Notes: generated by a model from the letters alone, not told the origin. Numbered from the stretch's first letter, positions 9,171 through 18,744 are shown. The stretch: DNA of 64,000 nt from Bacillus sp. F19 (GCA_023823795.1 CP085710.1:3870001-3934000); one strand, 5' to 3'. Numbers and translations: made by a program.

Positions 9171-11585
9171 TTAACCTCTCAGCACAGCTGCGTATTTCTC
9201 TTCAACTGCACGAAGCACTTTTTCATGAGCTTTCGTTACTTCTTCATCCGTTAATGTGCGCTCCGGGTCGAAATAGCGCAGAGAGAAGGCGAGAGACTTT
9301 TTATTTTCTTCCAGTTTATCGCCTTCATATAGATCGAATACAGACACTTCTTTTAGAAGCTTTCCGCCTGCTTCAGAAATCGTTTCTTTAAGATCGCCTG
9401 CGACAATTTCTCTGTCAACAACAAGGGCAATATCCCGTGTCATTGAAGGAAAGCGAGGGATCACAGAAAACTTTAATTCTTCCAGATTCGCCTCCAGCAG
9501 CTGCTGTAAAGCAAGTTCAAATACATATGTTTCAGTTAGATCCATTTGTTTTTGAAGCTTTGGATGAACTTGGCCGATGAATCCGGCAGTGATCCCATTT
9601 AGCAAGATTTCTGCCGTACGTCCAGGATGCAGCCCATCGCGCTTAGCTTGTTTGTATATGATTTGCTCTTTCAGCCCAAGGACATCAAACAATCCATCAA
9701 GAATTCCTTTTACTACATAGAAATCAACAGGCTTCTTTTCTCCCTGCCATTGATTTAAATGCCACAAACCAGTAATAGCACCGCTTAGTCGTTCTTTTTC
9801 AACAGGCTGTTCGCCTGCTCCATTTGAAATGAAAACCGAACTCATTTCATAAAGCGCTACTTGGTCATTTTGACGAGCAAGATTGTATTTCAGCGTTTCC
9901 AGCAAATGCGGAACCAAGCTTAAGCGGAGGACGCTTCGCTCTTCGCTCATCGGCATAGCAAGACGAGTATAATCTGATGCTTCAAGAGCAAATTGAGATG
10001 CTTTTTCTTCACTTGTTAAAGAATACGTAATCGCCTGGTACAAGCCTGCTCCTTCCAGATAACGGCGTGCTTTGCGGCGGTTTGACTGATATTCAGTCAG
10101 TCTGCCTGGTGAAGAAGCGCTGACCGGGAATGTTGATGGAATATTATCATAGCCATACAGTCTTGCTACTTCTTCAATTAAATCTTCTTCAATCGTAATG
10201 TCTCCGCGTCTTGTCGGAACAGTAACCGTAAACGTTCCGTTATCTTCCTTTACTTCAAAGCCAAGACGAGTGAAGATCGACTGAATTTCATTTACTGAAA
10301 TGTTCATGCCGAGCACTTTGTTGATTTTATCCGCATGAATGCTGACAACAGCAGGCTCTGCTTCTAAGTAGTTCACTTCTGAAGATCCATTTAATACTTC
10401 TCCGCCTGCAAGCTCCATCATTAATTGTGCTGCACGTTCTGCTGCAGCGCGGACACGGTTTGGATCAACGCCCTTTTCAAAACGTGCACTAGCTTCACTG
10501 CGCAGCCCATGATCCTTGGAAGCTTTGCGGACGGTTTGACCGTTGAAGTACGCAGACTCAAGCAGGATCGTTGTTGTATCTGAATGAACTTCAGAATTTT
10601 CTCCACCCATCACGCCTGCTAGAGCAACAGGCTCTTTCCCATTTGTTATCACAAGGTGTTCAGGAGTAAGAACACGTTTCTGTCCATCTAATGTAATGAT
10701 TTCTTCCCCTGCTTCAGCAAGGCGAACAAGAATTTCTTTTGAACCTAAGCGGTCATAGTCAAAGGCATGCAAAGGCTGACCGTATTCGATTAATACATAG
10801 TTGGTAATATCCACAACATTATTGTGCGGACGAATTCCTGCAGCCATTAACCTTGTTTGAAGCCAAAGAGGTGATGGAGCAATTCGTACATTGCGGATCA
10901 CTTTAGCAACATATAAAGGATTCTCTTCTTTGGCCTTTACGGTTACAGAAATAAAATCTGATGCCTTTTCAGAAGCTTCCTCATGTGTAAGATCAGGATA
11001 TGTGACACTTCTTCCTAAAATCGCAGCTACCTCATGTGCAACACCAAGCATGCTTAAGCAATCTGAACGGTTCGGAGTTAACCCCAGTTCAAGAATCTGA
11101 TCATCACGGCTCAGCTCAGCTAGAGCATCTGCACCTGGCTGAACGTCATTCGGGAAAACAAAAATCCCTTCAGAAAATTCTTTTGCCACAAGCTTCGACT
11201 CAATTCCGAGCTCCTGAAGAGAACAAATCATTCCGTTTGATTCTTCACCGCGCAGCTTAGCTTTTTTAATCTTAAAGTTTCCAGGAAGAACTGCACCCAC
11301 AGTTGCAACTGCTACTTTTTGGCCTTTATCGACATTTGCAGCACCGCAAATGATTTGTACAGGCAGTTCTCCCCCGACATCGACTAAACATTTGTTCAGT
11401 TTATCTGCATTAGGGTGTTGTTCTTTTTCAAGAACTTGACCGATGACAACACCGCTCATACCCTCGTTCAGTGCTTCAACTCCTTCTACTTCAATCCCGC
11501 TTCTAGTGATTTTTTCTGCCAGTTCTTCTGCTGATATTCCGCTGAGATCAACGTAATTCTGCAGCCATTTATATGAAACAAACAT
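9171..11585 (-). CDS. pheT: Phenylalanyl-tRNA synthetase beta subunit
   Basis: Beta chain of the alpha2-beta2 enzyme that charges tRNA-Phe. At 804 aa it is full length. It starts [14 protein letters not shown], then an EMAP/OB tRNA-binding domain (about 40-155, with EQHPNADKL and CGAANV), B3/B4 editing region (about 210-380, with [12 protein letters not shown]), B5 domain, and a C-terminal ferredoxin-like anticodon-binding domain ([13 protein letters not shown]). It lies 14 bp after pheS under the same T-box control. Confidence 0.97.
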   Translation of the reverse strand: MFVSYKWLQNYVDLSGISAEELAEKITRSGIEVEGVEALNEGMSGVVIGQVLEKEQHPNADKLNKCLVDVGGELPVQIICGAANVDKGQKVAVATVGAVLPGNFKIKKAKLRGEESNGMICSLQELGIESKLVAKEFSEGIFVFPNDVQPGADALAELSRDDQILELGLTPNRSDCLSMLGVAHEVAAILGRSVTYPDLTHEEASEKASDFISVTVKAKEENPLYVAKVIRNVRIAPSPLWLQTRLMAAGIRPHNNVVDITNYVLIEYGQPLHAFDYDRLGSKEILVRLAEAGEEIITLDGQKRVLTPEHLVITNGKEPVALAGVMGGENSEVHSDTTTILLESAYFNGQTVRKASKDHGLRSEASARFEKGVDPNRVRAAAERAAQLMMELAGGEVLNGSSEVNYLEAEPAVVSIHADKINKVLGMNISVNEIQSIFTRLGFEVKEDNGTFTVTVPTRRGDITIEEDLIEEVARLYGYDNIPSTFPVSASSPGRLTEYQSNRRKARRYLEGAGLYQAITYSLTSEEKASQFALEASDYTRLAMPMSEERSVLRLSLVPHLLETLKYNLARQNDQVALYEMSSVFISNGAGEQPVEKERLSGAITGLWHLNQWQGEKKPVDFYVVKGILDGLFDVLGLKEQIIYKQAKRDGLHPGRTAEILLNGITAGFIGQVHPKLQKQMDLTETYVFELALQQLLEANLEELKFSVIPRFPSMTRDIALVVDREIVAGDLKETISEAGGKLLKEVSVFDLYEGDKLEENKKSLAFSLRYFDPERTLTDEEVTKAHEKVLRAVEEKYAAVLRG

Positions 11586-11599
11586 CGGTAAACCTCCTT

Positions 11600-12634
11600 T
11601 TATGCTCTTTTAAATTGTTTTAAGAATCGTACATCATTTGTGTAATAGTGGCGAATATCGTCAATGCCGTATTTCAGCATGGCAATGCGCTCAGGTCCCA
11701 TTCCAAATGCAAATCCGCTGTATTTTTTCGAGTCAAATCCAGCCATTTCAAGCACGTTCGGATGAACCATTCCTGCACCTAAAATTTCAATCCAGCCAGT
11801 GCCCTTACATACATTGCATCCATGTCCTCCGCATGCAAAGCATGAAACATCAATCTCGACTGAAGGCTCTGTAAATGGGAAGAAACTTGGGCGCAAACGA
11901 ATTTCTCTGTCCTCACCAAACATCTTTTTAGCAAAGGCTTCCAGTGTTCCTTTTAAATCGCTCATGCTGATGTTTTCATCAATCACTAACCCTTCAATTT
12001 GAGTGAATTGATGAGAATGTGTCGCATCGTCGTTGTCGCGGCGGTACACTTTACCCGGACAAATAATTTTAACAGGACCTTGCCCTTTATACTTTTGCAT
12101 CGTTCTAGCCTGAACAGGGGATGTGTGTGTACGAAGCAGCGTTTCATCTGTAATGTAGAATGAATCCTGCATATCCCGGGCAGGATGTCCTTTAGGAAGG
12201 TTCAATGCTTCAAAGTTAAAATAATCCGTTTCAACTTCAGGGCCTTCTTCTACTGAATAGCCCATTCCGAGGAAAAGATCTTCAATTTCCTCAATAACAG
12301 CTGTGATAGGATGATGGTTTCCAGATCGGACCGGGCGTCCAGGAAGAGTTACATCGATTGTTTCTGCTGCCAATTTTTCCTCAACCGCAGCTTCCTCCAG
12401 TCCCTCCTGTTTTGCTGCAATGCTTGTTGCAATGCTTTCGCGGACCTCATTTGCAAGGGCACCCATTAACGGACGCTCTTCTGCAGATAGTTTTCCCATA
12501 CCGCGAAGCGCTTCTGTAATCGGTCCTTTTTTGCCTAAGTATGAGACACGGATGTCATTCAGGCTTTTTAAATCATTAGCAGTTTGTATTTTTTCAAGTG
12601 CTTCTAACTGAAGCTGTTTCAGTTGCTCCTGCAT
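11600..12634 (-). CDS. pheS: Phenylalanyl-tRNA synthetase alpha subunit
   Basis: Catalytic subunit of PheRS (344 aa). An N-terminal coiled coil (about 1-85) precedes the class II core: [12 protein letters not shown], then [32 protein letters not shown] (motif 2) and [17 protein letters not shown] (motif 3). It is the first gene of pheST, with a GGAGG site upstream of ATG 12634. Expression is predicted to answer to uncharged tRNA-Phe through the leader at 12665-12951. Confidence 0.97.
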   Translation of the reverse strand: MQEQLKQLQLEALEKIQTANDLKSLNDIRVSYLGKKGPITEALRGMGKLSAEERPLMGALANEVRESIATSIAAKQEGLEEAAVEEKLAAETIDVTLPGRPVRSGNHHPITAVIEEIEDLFLGMGYSVEEGPEVETDYFNFEALNLPKGHPARDMQDSFYITDETLLRTHTSPVQARTMQKYKGQGPVKIICPGKVYRRDNDDATHSHQFTQIEGLVIDENISMSDLKGTLEAFAKKMFGEDREIRLRPSFFPFTEPSVEIDVSCFACGGHGCNVCKGTGWIEILGAGMVHPNVLEMAGFDSKKYSGFAFGMGPERIAMLKYGIDDIRHYYTNDVRFLKQFKRA

Positions 12635-12664
12635 GCTGTTTCCTCCTTTATTTCAAATGATTGC

Positions 12665-12951
12665 TCATTTTTTTCCAAAATAAAAAACCCGCCCCAAAAA
12701 GGGACGAGTTGAATATCGCGGTACCACCCTTGTTAACAGCCCAAAAAGAAACAGCTGTTCACTTCGTTCTAAGATAACGGAATTGATCCGGAACATCTTT
12801 ACATTCAAAAACCGAATGGTCCTGATGCCAGCTAAAGAGGTGAATTCATTTACTGCTGTCAAAAAAATGCTCTCAGTCACCGGCATTTTCTCCCTGATTG
12901 ACGCTCCCGTAAACTACTCTTCTCTATCATCGCTGTTAGAGTATGTAACTG
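12665..12951 (-). promoter_or_regulatory. T-box leader, phenylalanine-specific (pheST)
   Basis: On the minus strand the conserved T-box AAGGGTGGTACCGCG lies at 12731-12717. It is followed by a terminator in which ACTCGTCCC pairs with GGGGCGGGT before a T run (12709-12682). Upstream, the specifier loop carries GAATTCACC, placing codon TTC (Phe) at 12844-12842. Uncharged tRNA-Phe should stabilise the antiterminator and allow pheST transcription. Confidence 0.93.
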
Positions 12952-12957
12952 TATCTT

Positions 12958-12986
12958 ATTATAATGAAAAGAATATGTTCATGCAA
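12958..12986 (-). promoter_or_regulatory. Sigma-A promoter of the pheST T-box operon
   Basis: TTGCAT (12986-12981), a 17-bp spacer and TATAAT (12963-12958) on the minus strand. The -35 lies directly beside the first hairpin repeat unit at 12991. Confidence 0.78.
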
Positions 12987-12990
12987 CACC

Positions 12991-13474
12991 GAAAAGCGGA
13001 ACCGACTGATCAGACCCGACAGACAGATAAGAAATCACCCGAAAAGTCCGGGTTTGACTTTTTGGGGGATTTTGTTCTGGCCGAGGGGCTAGGAGGTGAA
13101 GCTGGACATCTCGAAAAGCGGAATCGCCGTTTAGCTCCGACAGACAGATAAGGATCCGACAGAAAAGGCGCTTTTTGACTTTACTGGCGGATCCGTTCTG
13201 GCCGAGGAGCTGGGTGATGGAGCTGGACAACACCGAAAAGCGGAACCGACTGATCAGACTCGGGCAGACAGATAAGAAATCACCCGAAAAGTCCGGGTTT
13301 GACTTTTTGGGGGATTTTGTTCTGGCCGAGGGGCTAGGAGGTGAAGCTGGACATCTCGAAAAGCGGAATCGCCGTTTAGCTCCGACAGACAGATAAGGAT
13401 CCGACAGAAAAGGCGCTTTTTGACTTTACTGGCGGATCCTTTCTGGCCGAGGAGTTGGGCGATGGAACTGGACA
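12991..13474 (+). repeat. Four-unit array of the 122-bp hairpin element, A-B-A-B order
   Basis: Units begin with GAAAAGCGGAA at 12991, 13113, 13235 and 13358, a period of 122-123 bp. Units 1 and 3 (type A) carry an inner stem with AAAAGTC/GACTTTT. Units 2 and 4 (type B) carry GGATCCGACAG/CTGGCGGATCC. All end with a TTCTGGCCGAGG block and a GCTGGACA-like segment. Units 1 and 3 are nearly identical, as are 2 and 4, so the array probably arose by duplication of an A-B dimer. A fragment of a fifth unit starts at 13482. Confidence 0.95.
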
Positions 13475-13547
13475 AAACCGCGAAAAGCGGCATGCCATCT
13501 AAAATCTCTAATATAACTGCCAATTCAGCTCAGATTGGGATGAACAA

Positions 13548-13733
13548 TTAGCCGAATTTGGAGTTTTATTAGCCAAAACTTCATATTTTCTAGCGGAAAT
13601 TCCGTTTTATTTAGCGGATTTTGGAGTTATTTTAGCCGTTCATTTTTTTGATGCAGCCTATTTTTTATTAATTCATCCGTTTTGTTTTAAATTTAGCAAA
13701 AAGGCTGATTTATTAGCCGGACCCGCCGCAATA
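13548..13733 (+). repeat. Degenerate tandem repeat with exact 21-bp phase
   Basis: TTAGC or CTAGC cores start at 13548, 13569, 13590, 13611 and 13632, each 21 bp apart. Units look like TTAGCCGAATTTGGAGTTTTA with several substitutions. Weaker cores follow near 13693 and 13713. The stretch is AT-rich and contains no open frame of note. It lies between the GC-rich hairpin array and the methyltransferase gene. Confidence 0.8.
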
Positions 13734-13759
13734 TATTAGGAGTTGATAAAATCCCGTTC

Positions 13760-14518
13760 TTATTGATCCCCTATACAATGATACAAAAGAATGCCTGCTG
13801 CAATTCCTGCATTTAAGGATTCTGCTTTTCCTAGAATCGGAATGTACAGATTTTGATCAGTGAGCTGTAGATATTCTTTATTTACTCCGCTTCCCTCATT
13901 GCCAATAAGCAGACCAAATGAAGCTGCTGCTTCGGTTTTGCGGTAATCAACACCATTTTGAAGCGAGGTTCCGTATATAGAGACATTTTGCAGTTTAAGC
14001 TCTGAGATTGCCTCATTCAATTTTCTTTTTACAATTGGAATATGAAAAATTGATCCCTGACTGGAACGGACAACCTTTGAATTGTATGCATCCACAGTTC
14101 CGTCTCCAAGAATGACTCCATCCATCCCTGCTGCATCTGCAGTCCTGATGATTGTTCCCAGATTGCCCGGGTCCTGAATGGCATCTATCAGCACGACCTT
14201 TTTCCAGGCACTGATTTCGTGCTTTTCTGATTGAAAACAGACTGCAGCTGCACCCTGTGGCGATTCTGTTTCAGAGATAGCTTTCATGATTTCTTTCGTT
14301 ACATATATAATCGGCAGATCATCCGCATTCCAATGAGATGGAATGGATGCTTCTTCTGAAATGATCAATTCTTTAATCACTGATTTATCTTTTAAGGCTT
14401 CTTCTACTAAATGCAAGCCTTCAATTAAAAATGTATTCGTTGTGTCTCGTTCTTTTTTGGTATGTAATTTACGCCACTGCTTTACCTTTTGATTTTGTAC
14501 AGATTCAATTCGTTTCAC
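13760..14518 (-). CDS. ysgA: SpoU-family RNA 2'-O-methyltransferase (YsgA)
   Basis: SPOUT-class methyltransferase expected to modify rRNA or tRNA ribose with SAM. The N-terminal substrate-binding domain contains KKERDTTNTFLIEGLHLVEEAL. The knot domain shows motif 1 QDPGNLGTIIRTADAAG, motif 2 IGNEGSGV and motif 3 IPILGKAESLNAGIAAGILL. I start at GTG 14518 (252 aa), 8 nt after AAAGGAG; an ATG at 14548 lies upstream of that ribosome site. The exact target nucleotide is not deducible here. Confidence 0.9.
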   Translation of the reverse strand: MKRIESVQNQKVKQWRKLHTKKERDTTNTFLIEGLHLVEEALKDKSVIKELIISEEASIPSHWNADDLPIIYVTKEIMKAISETESPQGAAAVCFQSEKHEISAWKKVVLIDAIQDPGNLGTIIRTADAAGMDGVILGDGTVDAYNSKVVRSSQGSIFHIPIVKRKLNEAISELKLQNVSIYGTSLQNGVDYRKTEAAASFGLLIGNEGSGVNKEYLQLTDQNLYIPILGKAESLNAGIAAGILLYHCIGDQ

Positions 14519-14590
14519 GAGTACTGCTCCTTTATAGCTGCTTTTCATCTATTTAATTATTGGATCTTTTAATATTCTGCTTTTATCTTT

Positions 14591-14695
14591 TGTCCAGCTG
14601 CACTGCCAAAAGACTTCGCCATAAAAGTCATAACCGGGCTTTTATAGCTGAGCTTTATCTATCTGTCTGAGTTAAACGGGCGATATCACTTTTCT
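14591..14695 (-). repeat. Diverged single copy of the hairpin element
   Basis: Read on the minus strand it runs from AAAAGTGATATCGCCCG through GACAGATAGATAAAG to GCAGCTGGACAAAAG. It keeps the left arm, spacer and right-end GCTGGACA-like block but has lost most of GGCCGAGG. Confidence 0.65.
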
Positions 14696-14779
14696 TTATT
14701 ATATCTTATAAAACATACATAAAAAACACAAACTAACACAGGATATAGATAGGTAAATATTATATGATGTGGAGTGATT

Positions 14780-14995
14780 ATGTTGGATTTAAATCTAAGA
14801 AATGCCATTATCTCAAATGTATCAGGCAATGACCAAGGTCAGCTTGAGGATACGATTGTAGATGCGATTCAAAACGGCGAAGAAAAAATGCTTCCTGGCT
14901 TAGGCGTTCTGTTCGAAGTGATCTGGCAGAATTCCAGCGAAGATGAGAAAAATGAAATGCTGACGATTCTTGAAGAAGGTTTAAAGAAGAAATAA
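14780..14995 (+). CDS. sspI: Small acid-soluble spore protein SspI
   Basis: Minor forespore SASP of about 71 aa with no alpha/beta-type motif. The sequence [10 protein letters not shown], then [20 protein letters not shown] and FEVIW, matches the SspI family closely. ATG 14780 follows GTGGAG with 5 nt spacing; a GTG two codons upstream is possible. In B. subtilis it is forespore-specific (sigma-G); I could not identify a convincing sigma-G box by eye. A bidirectional terminator follows. Confidence 0.92.
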   Translation: MLDLNLRNAIISNVSGNDQGQLEDTIVDAIQNGEEKMLPGLGVLFEVIWQNSSEDEKNEMLTILEEGLKKK

Positions 14996-15022
14996 ATGCT
15001 GGGCAGACTGCCCAGCATTTTT
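14995..15022. terminator. Bidirectional terminator, sspI / ysdC
   Basis: AATGCTGGGCAG pairs with CTGCCCAGCATT almost without a loop and is followed by T on the plus strand and A-rich sequence on the other side. Confidence 0.85.
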
Positions 15023-15029
15023 ATGTTAT

Positions 15030-16115
15030 TTAATCAAAGGTAATCGTTTTAACGGTGTCTTCGTCTAAACGTTTAATAACCTCAGTAATTAATTTCACTG
15101 CATTTTCATAATCATCCCGATGCAGCATGGCAGCATGAGAGTGGATATATCTAGTAGCAATCGTAATGGAAAGAGCAGGAACACCATTCGCTGTCATATG
15201 GATTGCGCCTGAATCTGTTCCTCCGCCTGCAATCGCGTCAAATTGATATGGGATGCTGAGTTCATCGGCAACACCGACAACAAAATCACGCAATCCTTTA
15301 TGAGACACCATTGATGCGTCATAAAGAATAATTTGCGGACCTTCACCCATTTTACTTGATGCTTCTTTCTCTGAAATTCCTGGTGTATCACCAGCGATTC
15401 CAACATCAACGCCAAATCCAATATCAGGCTGTATCGCATGTGCCGACGTACGTGCTCCGCGAAGCCCTACTTCTTCTTGAATCGTACCCACACCATATAC
15501 AACGTTTGGATGTTCAGCATCTTTCAGTCCTTTTAGGACATCAATTGCAATTGCACAGCCGATGCGGTTATCCCACGCTTTCGCAAGCAGCATCTTTTGA
15601 TTGTTCATAACCGTAAATTCAAAATACGGGACGATTTGATCTCCAGGCAAGACACCGAACTCCATTGCTTCTTCACGGCTTGATGCCCCTATATCAATAA
15701 ACATATCTTTAATGTCGACCGGTTTTTTTCTCACTTCAGGAGGAAGGATGTGCGGCGGTTTAGAACCGATAACACCTGTAACATCCCCTTTTTTTGTAGT
15801 GATCGTCACACGCTGTGCAAGCATAACCTGTGACCACCATCCGCCTACCGTCTGAAAACGAAGAAATCCTTTATCATCAATTTGCGTGACCATAAAGCCA
15901 ACTTCATCTAAGTGGCCGGCAACCATAATTTTCGGGCCGCCTTCTTTGCCTGTTTTTTTGGCGATTAAGCTCCCAAGACCATCTGTCGTAACCTCATCGG
16001 CATATGCCGTTATGTATTTCTTCATGACTTCTCTCGGCTCTCTTTCATTGCCGGGAATGCCTTTTGCATCTGTTAAATCTTTCAGCATCTGCAGTGTTTC
16101 ATCTAATTTCGCCAT
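15030..16115 (-). CDS. ysdC: M42-family glutamyl/leucyl aminopeptidase (YsdC)
   Basis: Dinuclear-metal cytosolic aminopeptidase, 361 aa. The metal ligands expected in M42 are visible: His in AGHLDEVGF, Asp in KAWDNRIGC, the Glu pair in [11 protein letters not shown], Asp in GVDVGIAGD and His in [10 protein letters not shown]. Family members form large tetrahedral assemblies that trim short peptides. GGGAGG precedes ATG 16115. A promoter in the 62-bp gap to the dUTPase gene suggests independent transcription. Confidence 0.92.
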   Translation of the reverse strand: MAKLDETLQMLKDLTDAKGIPGNEREPREVMKKYITAYADEVTTDGLGSLIAKKTGKEGGPKIMVAGHLDEVGFMVTQIDDKGFLRFQTVGGWWSQVMLAQRVTITTKKGDVTGVIGSKPPHILPPEVRKKPVDIKDMFIDIGASSREEAMEFGVLPGDQIVPYFEFTVMNNQKMLLAKAWDNRIGCAIAIDVLKGLKDAEHPNVVYGVGTIQEEVGLRGARTSAHAIQPDIGFGVDVGIAGDTPGISEKEASSKMGEGPQIILYDASMVSHKGLRDFVVGVADELSIPYQFDAIAGGGTDSGAIHMTANGVPALSITIATRYIHSHAAMLHRDDYENAVKLITEVIKRLDEDTVKTITFD

Positions 16116-16144
16116 TCATTTACCTCCCTCTTTTACTATTTCCT

Positions 16145-16173
16145 ATTATACTAAACGCTGGAAAGTAATTCAA
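16145..16173 (-). promoter_or_regulatory. Sigma-A promoter for ysdC
   Basis: TTGAAT (16173-16168), 17-bp spacer, TATAAT (16150-16145) on the minus strand, 30 bp before the ysdC start. Confidence 0.7.
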
Positions 16174-16177
16174 AATC

Positions 16178-16666
16178 TTAATAGCCCTGTTTTTGACGAT
16201 CATGGTTTACTTCATTCTTTTTAACATAAGCAGTCTCAACTTCTTCAGCCGAAAATCCAAGAACTTTTCCAAGCAAAAGGTACTGCTGAAACATTTCAAG
16301 ATAGTGTGCTTCAGAATGGCTTTTTTCAAACTGCGCTATCTTTTCATATACATGAACAAAATGTGCTGTTAAAGAAATTTCCTCATCGAGCAATTCAAAT
16401 TCATACCCCTCTGTCATGCCAATCTCAATTCCAAGCGATAAAATGAAATGTATGCCATCTACATACTCCTCAAGAATGACGCTTGTTTCAGCTGGAGGTT
16501 TTAAACTCCAAAATTTAAAGCACCTTGTTTCATTGGCAAGTTCGCCAACTTCAACTAGCAAAGCTAAAATTTTCTTTTCAAGCAGCGGTTCCTCTTCCAG
16601 GCCGTGCTGTTTTTCAATTTTCAAATCAAGGTTCTTCTGCATCTCAAACAATTTCAAAAAATTCAC
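16178..16666 (-). CDS. Dimeric dUTPase-like protein (dUTPase_2 / all-alpha NTP pyrophosphatase)
   Basis: A 162-aa all-alpha protein with the MazG/dUTPase_2 metal-binding pattern: LLVEVGELANETR (about 35-47), then EEYVDGIHF (about 66-74), where acidic residues hold Mg2+. Members hydrolyse dUTP to dUMP and limit uracil in DNA. The start is GTG 16666, 9 nt after AGGAG. It lies upstream of ysdC on the same strand. Specificity for dUTP rather than another NTP is inferred from family resemblance only. Confidence 0.82.
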   Translation of the reverse strand: MNFLKLFEMQKNLDLKIEKQHGLEEEPLLEKKILALLVEVGELANETRCFKFWSLKPPAETSVILEEYVDGIHFILSLGIEIGMTEGYEFELLDEEISLTAHFVHVYEKIAQFEKSHSEAHYLEMFQQYLLLGKVLGFSAEEVETAYVKKNEVNHDRQKQGY

Positions 16667-16746
16667 TGTTCATCACTCCTATACTCCGCCAAGTTTACCA
16701 CTTACACTTGTTTACTTCAAAAAAATTTAATCATACATAAAAAAAC

Positions 16747-16773
16747 TGAAACCTTATGAATGCTTCAATCGTA
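16747..16773 (+). promoter_or_regulatory. Sigma-W promoter of ysdB
   Basis: TGAAAC (16747-16752), a 17-bp spacer and CGTA (16770-16773) match the extracytoplasmic sigma-W consensus. B. subtilis ysdB belongs to the sigma-W regulon, so both sequence and gene agree. Confidence 0.88.
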
Positions 16774-16804
16774 TTGTAACAAAATACGTTTGGGAGGCAC
16801 TGCC

Positions 16805-17200
16805 ATGATAGTAATCCTGTTACGATTACTTTTGCTTGTTCTTTTTGTCTTTGTCCTATATTCCCTTGCAAAATATGTGCTGAATCCCAAGCGGAGGCTT
16901 GAGCTTGCACAAGAAAAAAAGCAGTTTTTTCTGCTTGATGAACGTGACAACGTGCGCAAAAACTTCTTGTTAACTTACAAGGGTGTTTTGTTCGAAGGCG
17001 AGAAATACCTTGGAACAACAGATCAGGCGTTTGAGGTTGTATCCATCTTTATTTGGACCGGCACCCTAAGTAAACTTCAAGGGCTCTCCCTCTCTGATTT
17101 TGAATTTGTAGAAGAAAAAGTGAGGGAACGATATCCTCATGCTGCTCTTAATTGGAAAAGTCCCGTGAAAGAATTCTTGTTAAAAAGCCAAAAGCCGTGA
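16805..17200 (+). CDS. ysdB: Sigma-W-regulated membrane-anchored protein YsdB
   Basis: A 131-aa protein of unknown biochemical role. One N-terminal membrane helix (about 3-22) is followed by a soluble part with PKRRLELAQ, VRKNFLLTYKGVLFEGEKYLG and a C-terminal RYPHAALNW, matching B. subtilis YsdB. GGGAGG lies 7 nt before ATG 16805; upstream in-frame codons precede the ribosome site. The sigma-W promoter about 30 bp upstream suggests a role in cell-envelope stress. Confidence 0.88.
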   Translation: MIVILLRLLLLVLFVFVLYSLAKYVLNPKRRLELAQEKKQFFLLDERDNVRKNFLLTYKGVLFEGEKYLGTTDQAFEVVSIFIWTGTLSKLQGLSLSDFEFVEEKVRERYPHAALNWKSPVKEFLLKSQKP

Positions 17201-17217
17201 CAGAGGTCACGGCTTTT
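17190..17217. terminator. Bidirectional terminator, ysdB / VTT protein
   Basis: AAAAGCCGTGAC pairs with GTCACGGCTTTT around a 4-nt loop. It overlaps the last codons of both convergent genes. Confidence 0.87.
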
Positions 17218-17815
17218 GCATGGTTTTTGCAAAAAAATCATGCCATTTAATAATTACTCTTTTTTCTCTCAGCAAATAGACAAATAAAATCAGCGTTCCA
17301 ATTAATACAATTGTTGTAACAAGAGAGAATTTCCCAAAGTATGCCCCGAAGGATGTAAAACAAAAAGCTGCAGGTATATGAGTCCAAAAAGAAAGCTTTG
17401 CGTAGTCTTTAAATGAAGTCGACCGATCAAGGATACATAACGATAAAATGGAAAAGTTAACGAACGGGATCATTCTGAGAACAATAATTTGCCCTACAGA
17501 AAGTCTTGTATAGTTTCCAAGCCATTTTTTCTTTAACCCTGAAAAACGCTCCAAAAAAGAAGGAAATTGTTTTGATAGGGTATAAAAACTTATGCTTGCG
17601 ACAGTAAGGCCAATAATGGAATAAAAGGTCCCAAATTGAGTGCCGAATAAAATTCCGCCAATGATGCAGATGACAACTACAGGAATGAATAAAAATTGCC
17701 TTAAAATGTGCATAAAGATAAAAAAAAGCGGGGCTAGAAAGCCTGTTGACTGAACCGTTGAAACGACTGCAGAAGTTGCAAGATCGATTGTCCTCACCTC
17801 TTTCGTGCAGTTCAT
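17207..17815 (-). CDS. TVP38/TMEM64 (VTT-domain) membrane protein
   Basis: A 202-aa polytopic protein of the DedA/VTT superfamily. The signature GGILFGTQFGTFYSIIGLTVAS (about 53-74, read as two short blocks) and RMIPFVNFSILSL (about 113-125) are typical. Related proteins act in lipid flipping. About six membrane segments are visible. The start is uncertain: ATG 17815 lacks a clear ribosome site, and GTG six codons later is an option. B. subtilis YtxB is a relative, but orthology is not established here. Confidence 0.8.
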   Translation of the reverse strand: MNCTKEVRTIDLATSAVVSTVQSTGFLAPLFFIFMHILRQFLFIPVVVICIIGGILFGTQFGTFYSIIGLTVASISFYTLSKQFPSFLERFSGLKKKWLGNYTRLSVGQIIVLRMIPFVNFSILSLCILDRSTSFKDYAKLSFWTHIPAAFCFTSFGAYFGKFSLVTTIVLIGTLILFVYLLREKRVIIKWHDFFAKTMQKP

Positions 17816-17871
17816 AAGATGACTTTTTGTGAGAATCGTGTGTACTAAATTGTATCTAATTCAATGGAGGA

Positions 17872-18141
17872 TTATGACATCTTATATAAAAAATAGCCGA
17901 ACAGGACGAGATGAATAATCATTAAAGCAGGCAGACCGACAACAAAAGATTGATGCTTCGTTTTGTGCCTGAACGCGTTCATTCCAATTGTCAGCCCGAC
18001 CGCTCCCCCAATGAAGCCAATAAGCCAAAGATTGCTTTCTTTAATTCTCCATTGTCCCTTTTTAGCTTTATTTTTATCTGCTCCCATTAAATAAAAGCCG
18101 TAAATATTCAGCAAGATGTAATAACTGATCAAAAGCGCCAT
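17872..18141 (-). CDS. ysdA: DUF1294 membrane protein YsdA
   Basis: A small membrane protein of about 89 aa with three hydrophobic segments and the DUF1294 core ADKNKAKKGQWRI, then FIGGAVGLTIGMNAFRHKTKH. Function unknown. Four consecutive ATG codons follow GAAAGG; I chose the fourth for spacing, but any of the last three would serve. Position beside rplT matches B. subtilis ysdA. Confidence 0.85.
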   Translation of the reverse strand: MALLISYYILLNIYGFYLMGADKNKAKKGQWRIKESNLWLIGFIGGAVGLTIGMNAFRHKTKHQSFVVGLPALMIIHLVLFGYFLYKMS

Positions 18142-18161
18142 CATCATCATCCTTTCTATAA

Positions 18162-18293
18162 GAAAAGTGCAAGTGCTTGTTTAGCTCTGGCATGACAGAT
18201 CAGCAGCAAAGTCCGATTTTGACTATTTTGACGGATTTGTTCTGGCCGAGGATCTAGGCTTGCCATCAATGCTTAAAATTATATACTTTCTTA
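18162..18293 (+). repeat. Diverged hairpin element with extended 3' tail
   Basis: It starts GAAAAGTGCAAGTGC and keeps AAAGTCCGATTTTGACT and TTCTGGCCGAGGAT. A tail with CTTGCCATCAA then ends at CTTTCTTA (18286-18293). The same tail type follows the copies at 23143 and 59181. Confidence 0.75.
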
Positions 18294-18312
18294 TCTTCTT
18301 TAAAATAATGAG

Positions 18313-18349
18313 AAAAAAGGCCATTCTCAAACGGTGAGAATGACCTTTC
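18313..18349 (-). terminator. Terminator of the infC-rpmI-rplT operon
   Basis: Minus strand AAGGTCATTCTCACC pairs with GAGAATGGCCTT followed by T6, 10 bp after the rplT stop. Confidence 0.85.
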
Positions 18350-18357
18350 TGAAGCGA

Positions 18358-18717
18358 TTAGCTGTTTAATTTTGCTTTAGCAGCGTCTGCTAATTGAGCG
18401 AATGCTTGAGCATCAGTTACAGCAAGCTCAGCAAGCATTTTGCGGTTTACTTCGATGCCAGCAAGCTTTAAACCATGCATTAAACGGCTGTAAGAAAGAC
18501 CATTCAAGCGAGCAGCTGCGTTGATACGAGTAATCCAAAGCTGACGGAAATCGCGTTTTTTCTGACGGCGATCGCGGTAAGCATACATTAATGATTTCAT
18601 TACTTGCTGGTTAGCAACTTTGTATAATGTATGTTTTGAACCGTAATAACCTTTAGCTAATTTAAGAACTTTTTTACGTCTTTGACGTGAGACAGTACCG
18701 CCTTTTACTCTTGGCAT
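18358..18717 (-). CDS. rplT: 50S ribosomal protein L20
   Basis: Early-assembly 23S rRNA-binding protein, 119 aa, starting [16 protein letters not shown] with the long basic N-terminal extension typical of L20 and [16 protein letters not shown] in the globular part. In B. subtilis L20 also represses its own operon by binding the infC leader. Last gene of infC-rpmI-rplT. Confidence 0.98.
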   Translation of the reverse strand: MPRVKGGTVSRQRRKKVLKLAKGYYGSKHTLYKVANQQVMKSLMYAYRDRRQKKRDFRQLWITRINAAARLNGLSYSRLMHGLKLAGIEVNRKMLAELAVTDAQAFAQLADAAKAKLNS

Positions 18718-18744
18718 GTCAATTCCCTCCTATGTGAAAACGAA

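Noticed and set aside
12665-12886. 73-codon frame in the pheS leader
   Set aside because: It coincides with the T-box RNA, whose conserved sequence explains the region.
12979-13523. Open frames in both strands of the 13-kb repeat array
   Set aside because: They repeat the same peptide because the DNA is tandemly repeated; no ribosome sites and opposite frames are equally open.
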